The notes beneath the pieces are model-generated. The model saw only the letters and a program-made list of their open reading frames with translations, had not been told where the DNA came from and searched no databases. The position numbers were made by a program, and so were the translations under genes. Positions 55,101 to 61,200 of a stretch of 64,000 nucleotides of DNA are shown in pieces. Numbering within the stretch: the first letter of the stretch is position 1; every line of letters starts with the position of its first letter. This stretch comes from Megalobrama amblycephala (taxonomy: Eukaryota > Chordata > Actinopteri > Cypriniformes > Xenocyprididae): contig NC_063065.1 in NCBI RefSeq assembly GCF_018812025.1, forward strand, positions 31,288,642 through 31,352,641. Reading direction: 5' to 3'.

Positions 55101-57945
55101 AATGAGGCCAAAAAAAGTATATTAAATCTGTGTTCACAAGACTTTTGGGTATTGGAGGTTGTAGACTGGAGTTTTTGCTTCAGAATTATGTAAAAAATTA
55201 TGCTGCCTACTCCTTCATATAAAACAATATATTGATTTAGTTTTTGTAAGACACTTTTTTGTCAAGAAACACAGTATGCGTGGAGGCGTGAATCTGCATG
55301 AATAATGGGCCATTTACACCTGAGAAGACAAAAGAATCACATAATAATGACCTGAAATGACTTGCATATTAATGAGGCCTTTCAGTCAGGTAGGCTGTGA
55401 AAAAAACCCTCTGTAATAATGTCTCAGCTCATCATAAACAGCAATACTGTGAAATATTATTACAATTTAAAATAATGGTGTTCTATTATATTCTTTAAAA
55501 TATAATATATTTCTGTGATGCAAAGTGTCTGAACAATTATGTTACCTCTATGGCATTTCATATAGGCTTTTAGCTTAAAAGCATGCACATTTGGAGAAAT
55601 ATTGATGGATTCTTATATCTTTATGTCAATTTTCTATACTGAGAAGTAATATTTATTGTCATCACTATGAGTGCTGGATACTGTTTTCTCAATTCATACT
55701 TGCAGCCGGAGGGCGCTCTCTGTACACCTTTAGTCCACAAATTATTCTAAAGAAGAAGAGGACATTTCAGGAATGGTGTTTTTAATTCATACTTGCAGCC
55801 GGAGGGCGCTCTCTCTACACCTTTAGGCCACAAATTCATATAAAGAAGAAAAGGAACTAGGAACTAACGGCATGTCTTCTGGAGATCGCTAACCATTGCT
55901 TTAACATCCAAATAAACACTTTTCAAGATAATAAATACACGATTGAGACGATGAATGCATGTATTGACTGAATTTGCGTCTGAATAGCGCTCGCTCCGTG
56001 GGCGTGGCCGCATTAGCGGATAATGAGCTGAATCACAGACCTCTGACATGGCTCTCTTTTCATACAGATTACATAAACACAGAATGTTTGTTTTCGATTT
56101 GACTTGCACGATTTAAAACCTGACATTTCAATGTTTCTTAAGACGTAAGTGTCATTTTTTTTGTCATTAGTATTCATAAGTTACAGTTCATTTTCTGAGA
56201 ACTATCAGATTGGACTTCGTTCAGAGGGAGACGAGAGATCACGCATCATGTTAGTTTTCTTTATTTTACAAAAAGCACAACATTGTGTTTTTACTCTGAG
56301 TGTACACAAATAAAAGAAGATATTCTATAGTTTCAATTGATATATTACTTATGTCTCTATGACAAGAAATGACAGAGTATTTTAAGTCTGTTTTGCTGCA
56401 ATGTGAAAAAAATCCTGCAAAACGCGCCGGCGTGTTTTCAGACCTCAGAGAGTTAAAGTGAAATGACTTATAATTTACAGCAAAAAAATGTAAATTGATA
56501 TTCCCAGAACTTCCTGTGCGACACTTCACATTTGATGGTTAATTGTTGGCGATCCACCCTCCAATCCAGGAGGGGGCGCACGCGGTAATGCACCGCTGTT
56601 TGCTAACCACCACAACAGAAAAAAGAGCAGAAGAAGAAAAGACAACGATTTATGCGCCAACGCAAAACAGGAGTAGTGACTTCAGATGGCACGCAAGAGC
56701 TTGCTAGTAGACTATATGCTGAGTTTCGATTCATTTTTATTGCACGCTCCACAAACTTCAGAGACGGCAGAAAGCGGCATCCTGTTTGTTTTCTCTATTT
56801 TACAAAAGCACAATGTTTTGTTGTTATTGCGAGTGTACACAAATAAAAATAGCCCTTTGCAGTTTTGAATGAAGTATTACTCTTATCTCTATGACCATAA
56901 ACGATGGAGTATTTTAAGTCGTTTCCACTGTTATAATGAGACAAAATCATCTGGCATTGTGCCGATTTGTGAGGTTTGTAATGAGTAAATGTAAATGAAA
57001 AGAATCCTAACACTGGGGATTTGTTGCTTTTTCCTGTTGTACTGAAATTGTATCGAGCCATGACCCCAAAACTGAGGTACGTACCAAACTGTGATTTCTG
57101 TGTACCTTCTATATATTCATATTTCCATCAGCTTGCCAGAAAAGCTACTTGTGCTGAGCTTTGATTCATCATGTCTTTCTATTTACCATCAGTGTTATTA
57201 TGCTGGATGTCTGTATATTATAAAGGTATAGAACTAATTTTATTAGCAGCAGAAAATGGATATTGGATTTACTGGTTTAAAATGTCTTCTTTTGTAAATT
57301 ACAGTTTTACTTTGTACCGTTTTCAGGATGTGTTTACATTTTTTACTGTATTTTTACACAGTTATTCTGGCAACCACAGCTGCCAGTTTTGTTGTTGTTG
57401 TTGTTGTTGTTGTTATTGATTTTTACAGTGAATGGTCTTAAACTGAAAGAGCATCTTACCTTTTCTCCAGGTATCCCTGGATCTCCTGGCTCTCCTCTTG
57501 AACCTGGGGGTCCCTTTATTGAGAAAACACACATTTCAGAAGCCTCATTTCACAGATTTTCTTCTGCCAATGTTCTGAATGTATGGGGTTTTACTCACAG
57601 GCTTACCATCGGGGCCCGGAGGTCCTTCCCTTCCTTTCTCTCCTCGCAGACCCTGTTGAGATCAGACTTTGGTTGTAAATAACCCTCTTAAAAGTGACTG
57701 TATGCAATTACACAAGACATTATCACAGAAAATCTTGGTTGACCCTCGGTCCTGCAGGTCCTGGCGGTCCCGGCTGTCCTTCGCTGCAGTCACATTCTTC
57801 CTCAGCGTCACCGGTGGGCTCACGGTCCAGAGGACACTAGAAAGGCCAGCATACACTGCTATCATATAGTCCTAGCAATCCATTCAAAATAACACTTCAT
57901 TCATGAGAGTATATGATCAAAACCTGAACTTACCCGCTCATCATC
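14731..57945 (-). CDS. col21a1: FACIT collagen, type XXI-like, 3' part (23 exons)
   Basis: An extracellular matrix collagen. The 23 exons listed separately sum to 1587 bp (528 residues plus stop) and stay in frame throughout. Order: a short acidic linker, a Cys-rich stretch (CPLDRE...EECDCSEG), long Gly-X-Y helices, a non-collagenous break with C-x-D-V-L-R-N-QLPRLLQ and C-E-P-C, a further helix with Gly-spacing imperfections, and a tail with C-x4-C (GVCDMSICY) ending KGPDF. These match recalled features of COL21A1: CxCxxGxPG linker, the CTDVIRAQLPVLLQ-like break and a tail ending KGPNY. The collagen part is about 500 residues, as in COL21A1 and far shorter than COL22A1. Most exons are 54 bp or another multiple of 9 bp and begin with a Gly codon, as in fibril-associated collagens. 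Signal peptide, VWA and TSPN exons must lie beyond the window. The 14.4-kb intron 39059-53495 could hide an exon, but total length argues against it. Confidence 0.82.
15068..15145 (-). CDS. col21a1: Collagen exon, 78 bp, phase 1
   Basis: [20 protein letters not shown] then GPPGDTG. The stretch GESRPG is a Gly-spacing imperfection (five instead of three), a usual feature of the last FACIT helix. Acceptor TTCTTTTAG, donor GTACAG. Confidence 0.82.
15236..15427 (-). CDS. col21a1: Collagen exon: C-E-P-C break and next helix
   Basis: A 192-bp exon. It begins [20 protein letters not shown], then Gly-X-Y repeats from [10 protein letters not shown] to GPPGVK. Acceptor CTGTATCAG, donor GTGACA, phase 1 on both sides. 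Corresponds to the C-x-x-C containing break and start of the C-terminal helix. Confidence 0.82.
15640..16962. repeat. AT-rich tandem array, unit near 21 bp
   Basis: About 1.3 kb in the collagen intron 15428-17250 made of degenerate copies of TCATAATTATGACTT followed by TTTATC or AGTATG. Units are near 21 bp with frequent indels, and blocks of about 350 bp are themselves repeated (16150-16500 and 16510-16860). The unit is close to that of the array at 24465-27015. No terminal inverted repeats seen. Confidence 0.75.
17251..17305 (-). CDS. col21a1: Collagen exon: helix end and non-collagenous break
   Basis: A 55-bp exon reading [18 protein letters not shown] plus one base. It leaves the Gly-X-Y pattern after GKP and matches the CTDVIRAQLP-type break of type XXI collagen. 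Donor GTGAGT, phase 1. Confidence 0.8.
17605..17751 (-). CDS. col21a1: Collagen exon, 147 bp
   Basis: A Lys followed by 16 uninterrupted triplets from [10 protein letters not shown] to GFPGKP. Acceptor ATCCACTAG, donor GTGAGT. It is the longest pure helix exon in the gene. Confidence 0.82.
17752..18697. other. Collagen intron, nothing recognised
   Basis: AT-rich intron sequence with no recognised element. Confidence 0.35.
18698..18730 (-). CDS. col21a1: Collagen exon, 33 bp, ends inside a triplet
   Basis: [11 protein letters not shown]; the last triplet G-E is completed by the K that opens the next exon (17751), so the intron falls between the second and third residue of a Gly-X-Y triplet. 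Acceptor CCGAACCAG, donor GTTTGT (weak). Confidence 0.75.
19836..19896. repeat. (TA)n followed by poly-T
   Basis: A pure AT dinucleotide run of about 34 bp followed by about 27 T. Confidence 0.9.
20006..20256. mobile_element. Palindromic MITE, family 2
   Basis: Outer arms AAGGTCATTATGTTTAGTG and its inverse CTACAAACATAATGATCTTA, middle arms GTGTGATCCAGAGGATTAAA with TTTAATCCCCTGGATCACGC, and inner arms AGTAGTCAACATTTGAAGTG with CACTTCAAATGTTGACTACT. The loop is about 20133-20170. Folds as one long hairpin; no coding capacity. Confidence 0.7.
20829..21224. mobile_element. Element with CAGTGTTGGG end, probably truncated
   Basis: It starts CAGTGTTGGGCAAGTTACTT, an end common among fish hAT-like non-autonomous elements. 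The complementary right end is not visible. It is preceded by TTATAAC, and TTATAACCAGTGTTGGG recurs at 21215-21232. Confidence 0.45.
21270..21950. repeat. 22-bp minisatellite of hairpin units
   Basis: About 30 units of the form GATTGGGTTGTTTTAACCCA plus two bases. Each unit holds TGGGTT and AACCCA separated by GTTTT, so every unit can itself fold as a 6-bp hairpin. Confidence 0.8.
22783..22827 (-). CDS. col21a1: Collagen exon, 45 bp
   Basis: [15 protein letters not shown], acceptor TCCCATTTACAG, donor GTAAGT. Confidence 0.82.
23601..23636 (-). CDS. col21a1: Collagen exon, 36 bp
   Basis: [12 protein letters not shown], acceptor CTCTGTTTTTCAG, donor GTGGAT (weak). Confidence 0.78.
24309..27095. 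mobile_element. MITE carrying a 2.5-kb 21-bp array
   Basis: Terminal inverted repeats TATGGAAGCTTGTTTTC (24309-24325) and GAAACAAGCTTCCATA (27080-27095) enclose sub-terminal words (AATTGTGAGATATAAA) and a long tandem array. Unexpanded relatives occur at 3690-3815, 6350-6500, 11360-11510 and probably 36970-37200. It lies in the collagen intron between 23637 and 27569. Confidence 0.7.
24465..27015. repeat. 21-bp tandem array (CAATTCTGACTTTATATCTC type)
   Basis: Over 100 units of CAATTCTGACTTTATATCTC plus G, with variants ACATCTCG, ATAACTCG and a short form of about 15 bp (CAATTCTGACTATAACG). At both edges the unit also occurs inverted (AGTCAGAATTGTGAGATA near 27023). Frames such as (R)DVKSEL repeats on the minus strand are by-products of the period of 21. 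Confidence 0.85.
27095..27530. mobile_element. Dispersed repeat, family 3 (inverse orientation)
   Basis: Contains GGATCATGTGACACTGAAGA, CTGGAGTAATGATGCTGAAA and TGGTGAGCAGAAGAGAC, the signature words of a family also at 34650-35150, 35223-36150, 49190-49965 and 51690-52200. Confidence 0.6.
27570..27641 (-). CDS. col21a1: Collagen exon, 72 bp
   Basis: Eight triplets from [10 protein letters not shown] to GFKGHK, acceptor GAATCACACAG, donor GTAATG. It lies just upstream of the MITE-borne 21-bp array in the next intron. Confidence 0.82.
27766..27819 (-). CDS. col21a1: Collagen exon, 54 bp
   Basis: [18 protein letters not shown], acceptor TCTGTGTTCAG, donor GTGAGA. Confidence 0.82.
28136..28189 (-). 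CDS. col21a1: Collagen exon, 54 bp
   Basis: [18 protein letters not shown], acceptor AAATCCTTCAG, donor GTTGGT (weak). Confidence 0.78.
28436..29090. mobile_element. MITE family 4, interrupted by an AACCCAG MITE
   Basis: Outer element: TTTAGGGTCCAATTCTCAC on the left and GTGAGAATTGGACCATAATC on the right. It is split at 28481 by the element 28483-28969. A copy without this insertion lies at 45072-45333 (more diverged). Confidence 0.65.
28483..28969. mobile_element. Full-length AACCCAG MITE
   Basis: 487 bp with ends CACTCTAAATAATGCTGGG and CCCAGCATTTTTTAGTG flanked by TA on both sides. Sub-terminal AACAACCCAAGTTGGGTTG. This is the cleanest copy of the family in the window. Confidence 0.75.
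29560..29760. repeat. Dispersed repeat fragment
   Basis: TTTTTAGTGGATTTTATGGTAC matches in inverse orientation a stretch near 37790-37820 (GTACCATAAAATCCCCTAAA), so both are parts of one dispersed family. No ends resolved. Confidence 0.4.
29804..29982. repeat. Long hairpin with (TA)n centre
   Basis: ATTTATGTCACTTCTCTCTC through an 11-T run, ACTTTG and an A run to ATGTACATTGTT, then about 45 bp of TA, then the inverse of the whole arm. Arms are about 63 bp and nearly perfect. Confidence 0.85.
31038..31091 (-). CDS. col21a1: Collagen exon, 54 bp
   Basis: [18 protein letters not shown], acceptor GGGGTTTAG, donor GTGAGT. Confidence 0.82.
31244..31288 (-). CDS. col21a1: Collagen exon, 45 bp
   Basis: [15 protein letters not shown], acceptor GTCTTCTCCAG, donor GTATGA. 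Confidence 0.8.
31769..32797. mobile_element. Foldback element of about 1 kb
   Basis: Two arms of nearly 500 bp in inverse orientation meet at about 32283. Each arm has the order GGTCAAAAATGA module, spacer, second related module. For example TTATCACACTAGTGTGCTTT (near 32010) has its inverse near 32530. The outer ends are CCGGTCAAAAATGA and TCATTTTTGACC-like (GGCCATTTTTGACC). No transposase frame. Confidence 0.75.
32800..34212. other. Collagen intron, nothing recognised
   Basis: Intron sequence without an exon having a Gly-X-Y pattern and without a recognised repeat. A short A run lies near 33028-33040. Confidence 0.35.
34214..34605. mobile_element. Palindromic MITE, family 5
   Basis: Left end TTTAAAGGGTTAGTTCACCC, an end very common in fish MITEs. 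The arm CCTTCGTTCATCTTCAGAAC returns as GTTCTGAAGATGAACGAAGG near 34530. Fragments of the same end occur at 6160-6185 and 11178-11203. Confidence 0.65.
34650..35150. mobile_element. Dispersed repeat, family 3
   Basis: GGGGTCAGTAAGATTTTTAT at the start, then TTTTCTGCTCACTAAGGCTG, CACATGATCCTTCAGAAATC and AAAGTTCAAAAGAACAGCAT, shared with the other family 3 copies. Confidence 0.6.
35223..36150. mobile_element. Foldback of two family 3 copies
   Basis: Two head-to-head copies about 380 bp long form a palindrome from TATACAGTACAGTCCAAAAG to CTTTTGGACTGTACTGTATA. The centre holds CCAAACTTTTGAACGGTAGT (about 35722-35741). Confidence 0.7.
36151..36960. other. Collagen intron, nothing recognised
   Basis: No exon, RNA gene or structured repeat recognised. 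Confidence 0.35.
36961..37200. repeat. Unexpanded relative of the 21-bp MITE
   Basis: Contains CAGAATTGTGAGATATACTC, CCCGCAATTCTGACTTTTTT and AGTCAGAATTGTGAGATAAA. These are the words of the 24309-27095 element in both orientations without a long array. Confidence 0.5.
37201..39004. other. Collagen intron, AT-rich
   Basis: Starts with a T run of about 22. Positions 37290-37830 share words with 29560-29760 in inverse orientation. Nothing else recognised. Confidence 0.35.
39005..39058 (-). CDS. col21a1: Collagen exon, 54 bp
   Basis: [18 protein letters not shown], acceptor CTGTTCCTCAG, donor GTGAGT. Isolated between introns of 14.4 and 7.7 kb. Confidence 0.82.
39490..40068. repeat. Dispersed repeat related to the 41141 element
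   Basis: CCAGAATGTGTCTGTGAAGT and TTTCAGCTCAAAAT are found in inverse orientation near the right end of the element 41141-42110. The remaining part (to AACCAGCTCTTTAAA) resembles a common cyprinid repeat. Ends not fully resolved. Confidence 0.45.
40439..40536. repeat. (TA)n, (TTTA)n and poly-T
   Basis: A TA run of about 55 bp, followed by TTTA repeats and about 20 T. Confidence 0.9.
41141..42110. mobile_element. DNA transposon with TTAAAGGTGCCC ends
   Basis: 970 bp bounded by TTAAAGGTGCCCTAGAA and TTCTAGGGCACCTTTAA, a perfect 17-bp inverted repeat. There is no complete transposase frame, so it is non-autonomous. Ends of this type are frequent in cyprinid introns. Superfamily not assigned. 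Confidence 0.75.
42745..43068. mobile_element. Palindromic MITE, family 1, second copy
   Basis: Matches 2320-2651 over its length, including the loop GTGATTCTGCTTGTTAACAG. The left terminal bases are missing, while the right end (GGGGATTTTGCTGTG) is complete with TA after it. Confidence 0.7.
43069..43913. other. Collagen intron, nothing recognised
   Basis: No recognisable element or exon. Confidence 0.35.
43922..45010. mobile_element. hAT-type element with 8-bp target duplication
   Basis: 1089 bp with CAGGGGTCGGCAACCC on the left and GGGTTGCCGACCTCCG on the right, flanked by the exact 8-bp duplication CTTTAAGC (43914-43921 and 45011-45018). The sub-terminal GAGCCGC...GCGGCTC stretches are also typical. 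An 8-bp duplication is the hallmark of hAT elements. There is no full transposase frame. Confidence 0.85.
45072..45333. mobile_element. MITE family 4, uninterrupted copy
   Basis: TTAGGGTTCAATTTTCAC at the left and GTGAATATTGTTCCCTATAC at the right, with GCTTATTAGC and ACTATTAATAAGCAGTAA inside, as in 28436-29090. Confidence 0.6.
45334..46650. other. Collagen intron, nothing recognised
   Basis: No exon with Gly-X-Y coding or structured repeat found. Confidence 0.35.
46655..46795. mobile_element. Right half of an AACCCAG MITE
   Basis: From ACAATAGTTGGGTTAAATAA to AACCCAGCATTTTTTAGTGTA, matching the right side of 28483-28969. The left half is absent. Confidence 0.6.
46796..48950. other. Collagen intron, nothing recognised
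   Basis: Ordinary intron with an A run at 47239-47259 and a short (TCTG)n run at 48397-48418. No exon recognised. Confidence 0.35.
48990..49140. repeat. Possible retrotransposon terminal fragment
   Basis: TTCCCTTTCAAGGGATCTCATG followed by a GACGCTATG-type word and GGCGGGTGACATCAC resembles a terminal sequence widespread in cyprinids. Only a fragment, and the class is uncertain. Confidence 0.3.
49158..49189. repeat. (TA)n microsatellite
   Basis: Dinucleotide run of about 30 bp at the edge of the next foldback element. Confidence 0.85.
49190..49965. mobile_element. Foldback of family 3, second copy
   Basis: Shares arms and centre (CCAAACTTTTGAACGGTAGT, then ATAATGCTACAGAAGCTTTG) with 35223-36150, but the left arm has lost its middle section. 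Flanked by TA and GT/TA microsatellites. Confidence 0.65.
49963..50003. repeat. (GT)n(TA)n microsatellite
   Basis: A GT run of about 17 bp followed by a TA run. Confidence 0.85.
50004..51689. other. Collagen intron, nothing recognised
   Basis: No exon, RNA gene or repeat that I recognise. Confidence 0.35.
51690..52200. mobile_element. Dispersed repeat, family 3
   Basis: TTTTGGGGTCAGATTTTTAT, CTTCTGCTCACCAAAGCTGC, CACATGATCCTTCAGAAATC and ACATTTATGATTATTATC as in the other copies. Ends at an A run near 52140. Confidence 0.6.
52201..53195. other. Collagen intron, nothing recognised
   Basis: No recognisable element or exon. Confidence 0.35.
53205..53465. mobile_element. Tc1-like MITE fragment
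   Basis: Begins TACAGTTGCATGGAAAAGTA and ends in GTTCAAAAGTTTGTGAACCC plus flank. The words resemble ends of fish Tc1-like MITEs. The right boundary is unclear and the collagen exon at 53496 follows closely. Confidence 0.45.
53496..53549 (-). CDS. col21a1: Collagen exon, 54 bp
   Basis: [18 protein letters not shown], acceptor TGTTCCTTCAG, donor GTCAGT. It is followed by the longest intron seen here (14.4 kb, to 39059). Confidence 0.82.
53738..53791 (-). CDS. col21a1: Collagen exon, 54 bp
   Basis: [18 protein letters not shown], acceptor TTTTAACAG, donor GTAATG. Confidence 0.82.
54060..54107 (-). CDS. col21a1: Collagen exon, 48 bp, interrupted triplets
   Basis: [16 protein letters not shown]: Gly spacing is 7, 3, 3 rather than 3 throughout, so this is an imperfection of the helix. 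Strong acceptor (TTTTTGTTTCAG) but a poor donor, GTTCTA. Frame-preserving at 48 bp. It may be skipped in some transcripts. Confidence 0.6.
54371..54424 (-). CDS. col21a1: Collagen exon, 54 bp
   Basis: [18 protein letters not shown], acceptor TTTTACATCCAG, donor GTAAGA. Confidence 0.82.
54655..54708 (-). CDS. col21a1: Collagen exon, 54 bp
   Basis: [18 protein letters not shown], acceptor TCTGTCTCTTAG, donor GTAAGT. Confidence 0.82.
54866..56456. mobile_element. piggyBac-like non-autonomous element
   Basis: TTAA at 54866-54869 followed by CCCTCTGGAGTCTGAGG, and CCTCAGAGAG before TTAA at 56453-56456. A TTAA duplication with CCYT-type ends is characteristic of piggyBac. About 1.6 kb, no transposase frame. 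It lies in the intron between collagen exons 54655 and 57460. Confidence 0.65.
55687..55855. repeat. Direct repeat inside the piggyBac-like element
   Basis: AATTCATACTTGCAGCCGGA and the following AGGGCGCTCTC to AAGAAGAAGAGG stretch occur twice, about 95 bp apart. Confidence 0.7.
56560..57000. repeat. Diverged partial copy of the piggyBac-like element
   Basis: Words such as TTACAAAAGCACAATGTTTT, GTGTACACAAATAAAA and GGAGTATTTTAAGTC match 56255-56395. There is no TTAA-flanked end that I can place. Confidence 0.5.
57388..57416. repeat. (TTG)n microsatellite
   Basis: About eight TTG units, in the intron just after collagen exon 57460-57513. Confidence 0.85.
57460..57513 (-). CDS. col21a1: Collagen exon, 54 bp
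   Basis: [18 protein letters not shown]. Donor GTAAGA. The acceptor CTCAATAAAG has a weak pyrimidine tract. Confidence 0.8.
57599..57652 (-). CDS. col21a1: Collagen exon, 54 bp
   Basis: Six triplets, [18 protein letters not shown]. Acceptor CTCAACAG, donor GTGAGT. An internal GGTAAGC six codons before the end is a decoy donor that would break the frame. Confidence 0.8.
57744..57836 (-). CDS. col21a1: Collagen exon: Cys-rich linker and start of helix
   Basis: A 93-bp exon of 31 codons: [14 protein letters not shown], then C-D-C, then [12 protein letters not shown]. Acceptor CTTTCTAG, donor GTCAAC (weak beyond GT). It corresponds to the Cys-rich stretch that precedes the first Gly-X-Y repeats in type XXI collagen. 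Confidence 0.8.
57934..57945 (-). CDS. col21a1: Collagen micro-exon, 12 bp
   Basis: GATGATGAGCGG (D-D-E-R) between a strong acceptor (TTGTTTTACAG) and a consensus donor (GTAAGT). Twelve bases keep the frame into the Cys-rich exon at 57836. It lies in the linker between the TSPN and collagen domains, where variation in length is tolerated. The small size means it needs transcript support. Confidence 0.6.
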
Positions 57946-58214
57946 CTGTAAAACAAGGTGAATAAAAAAGTTAGTTAGTCTGTCTGAATAGTTCAAGTCA
58001 AGTCTTTTAGCTTACAATAAGTCATAAACAGTGACTAACTGAGAGATGATTCAAAACATCACAACATTTGATTCAAGTAAAAAAGCATTTGAAAACTAAG
58101 GGCAAAAGACAATGGTTTATAAAAGAATTAAGTAAATAACTGCGTATGATGTTACTAAAAAAGCAAACGCAGTAAATCTGACATTACTAAATAAGTCATT
58201 GATTATAATGGACC
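57946..58214. other. Collagen intron between micro-exon and satellite
   Basis: No further exon recognised. The intron upstream of the micro-exon contains the satellite and runs out of the window. Confidence 0.4.
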
Positions 58215-61200
58215 ATTTTCAAATTGAGGAAACGGAATAGTAAATTGTGCGCACGATTCATCAAATCGAGGGAAGGAAATAGTAAATCGAGGGAAGGAAA
58301 TAATAAATCGAGGGAAGGAAATAGTAAATTGTGCGCACGATTTATCAAATCGAGGCAAGGAAATAGTAAATCGAGGGAAGGAAATAGTAAATTGAGGGAA
58401 GGAAATAGTAAAATGTGCGCACGATTTATCAAATCGAGGGAAGGAAATAATAAATTGAGGGAAGGAAATAGTAAAATGTGCGCACGATTTATCAAATCGA
58501 GGGAAGGAAATAATAAATTGTGCACACGATTTATCAAATCGAGGGAAGGAAATAGTAAATCGAGGGAAGGAAATAGTAAATCAAGGGAAGGAAATAGTAA
58601 ATTGTGCGCACGATTTATCAAATCGAGGGAAGGAAATAGTAAATCGAGGGAAGGAAATAGTAAATCGAGGGAAGGAAATAGTAAATCGAGGGAAGGAAAT
58701 AGTAAATTGAGGGAAGGAAATAGTAAATCGAGGGAAGGAAATAGTAAATTGAGGGAAGGAAATAGTAAATTGTGCGCACAATTTATCAAATCGAGGGAAG
58801 GAAATAGTAAATCGAGGGAAGGAAATAGTAAATTGAGGGAAGGAAATAGTAAAATGTGCGCACGATTTATCAAATCGAGGGAAGGAAATAATAAATTGTG
58901 CGCACGATTTATCAAATCGAGGGAAGGAAATAATAAATCGAGGGAAGGAAATAGTAAATTGAGGGAAGGAAATAGTAAATTGAGGGAAGGAAATAGTAAA
59001 TTGTGCGCACGATTTATCAAATCGAGGGAAGGAAATAATAAATTGTGCGCACGATTTATCAAATCGAGGGAAGGAAATAGTAAATCGAGGGAAGGAAATA
59101 GTAAATCGAGGGAAGGAAATAGTAAATTGAGGGAAGGAAATAGTAAATTGTGCGCACAATTTATCAAATCGAGGGAAGGAAATAGTAAATCGAGGGAAGG
59201 AAATAGTAAATTGAGGGAAGGAAATAGTAAATTGTGCGCACGATTTATCAAATCGAGGGAAGGAAATAATAAATTGTGCGCACGATTTATCAAATCGAGG
59301 GAAGGAAATAATAAATCGAGGGAAGGAAATAGTAAATTGAGGGAAGGAAATAGTAAATTGAGGGAAGGAAATAGTAAATTGTGCGCACGATTTATCAAAT
59401 CGAGGGAAGGAAATAATAAATTGTGCGCACGATTTATCAAATCGAGGGAAGGAAATAGTAAATCGAGGGAAGGAAATAGGAAATAGTAAATTGAGGGAAG
59501 GAAATAGTAAATTGAGGGAAGGAAATAGTAAATTGTGCGCACGATTTATCAAATCGAGGGAAGGAAATAATAAATTGTGCGCACGATTTATCAAATCGAG
59601 GGAAGGAAATAGTAAATCGAGGGAAGGAAATAGTAAATTGAGGGAAGGAAATAGTAAATTGTGCGCACGATTTATCAAATCGAGGGAAGGAAATAATAAA
59701 TTGTGCGCACGATTTATCAAATCGAGGGAAGGAAATAATAAATCGAGGGAAGGAAATAGTAAATTGAGGGAAGGAAATAGTAAATTGAGGGAAGGAAATA
59801 GTAAATTGTGCGCACGATTTATCAAATCGAGGGAAGGAAATAATAAATTGTGCGCACGATTTATCAAATCGAGGGAAGGAAATAGTAAATCGAGGGAAGG
59901 AAATAGGAAATAGTAAATTGAGGGAAGGAAATAGGAAATTGAGGGAAGGAAATAGTAAATTGTGCGCACGATTTATCAAATCGAGGGAAGGAAATAATAA
60001 ATTGTGCGCACGATTTATCAAATCGAGGGAAGGAAATAGTAAATCGAGGGAAGGAAATAGTAAATTGAGGGAAGGAAATAGTAAATTGTGCGCACGATTT
60101 ATCAAATCGAGGGAAGGAAATAGTAAATCGAGGGAAGGAAATAGTAAATTGAGAGAAGGAAATAGTAAATTGTGCGCACGATTTATCAAATCGAGGGAAG
60201 GAAATAATAAATTGTGCGCACGATTTATCAAATCGAGGGAAGGAAATAATAAATCGAGGGAAGGAAATAGTAAATTGAGGGAAGGAAATAGTAAATTGAG
60301 GGAAGGAAATAGTAAATTGTGCGCACGATTTATCAAATCGAGGGAAGGAAATAATAAATTGTGCGCACGATTTATCAAATCGAGGGAAGGAAATAGTAAA
60401 TCGAGGGAAGGAAATTGGAAATAGTAAATTGAGGGAAGGAAATAGTAAATTGAGGGAAGGAAATAGTAAATTGTGCGCACGATTTATCAAATCGAGGGAA
60501 GGAAATAATAAATTGTGCGCACGATTTATCAAATCGAGGGAAGGAAATAGTAAATCGAGGGAAGGAAATAGTAAATTGAGGGAAGGAAATAGTAAATTGT
60601 GCGCACGATTTATCAAATCGAGGGAAGGAAATAATAAATTGAGGGAAGGAAATAGTAAATTGTGCGCACGATTTATCAAATCGAGGGAAGGAAATAGTAA
60701 ATCGAGGGAAGGAAATAATAAATTGTGCGCACGATTTATCAAATCGAGGGAAGGAAATAATAAATTGTGCGCACGATTTATCAAATCGAGGGAAGGAAAT
60801 AGTAAATCGAGGGAAGGAAATAGTAAATTGAGGGAAGGAAATAGTAAATTGAGGGAAGGAAATAGTAAATTGTGCGCACGATTTATCAAATCGAGGGAAG
60901 GAAATAGTAAATCGAGGGAAGGAAATAGTAAATTGAGGGAAGGAAATAGTAAATCGAGGGAAGGAAATAGTAAATTGAGGGAAGGAAATAGTAAATTGTG
61001 CGCACAATTTATCAAATCGAGGGAAGGAAATAGTAAATCGAGGGAAGGAAATAGTAAATTGAGGGAAGGAAATAATAAATTGTGCGCACGATTTATCAAA
61101 TCGAGGGAAGGAAATAATAAATCGAGGGGAGGAAATAGTAAATTGAGGGAAGGAAATAGTAAATTGAGGGAAGGAAATAGTAAATTGAGGGAAGGAAATA

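Noticed and set aside
57599..57612. GGTAAGC as the donor of the collagen exon at 57652
   Set aside because: It would leave the exon in phase 1 while the next exon starts in phase 0. The GTGAGT twelve bases further on gives a regular 54-bp exon.
57662..57865. 67-codon frame over the Cys-rich collagen exon
   Set aside because: Wrong frame. The correct one, bounded by AG and GT, gives CPLDRE...CDCSEG and stays in phase with the neighbouring exons.
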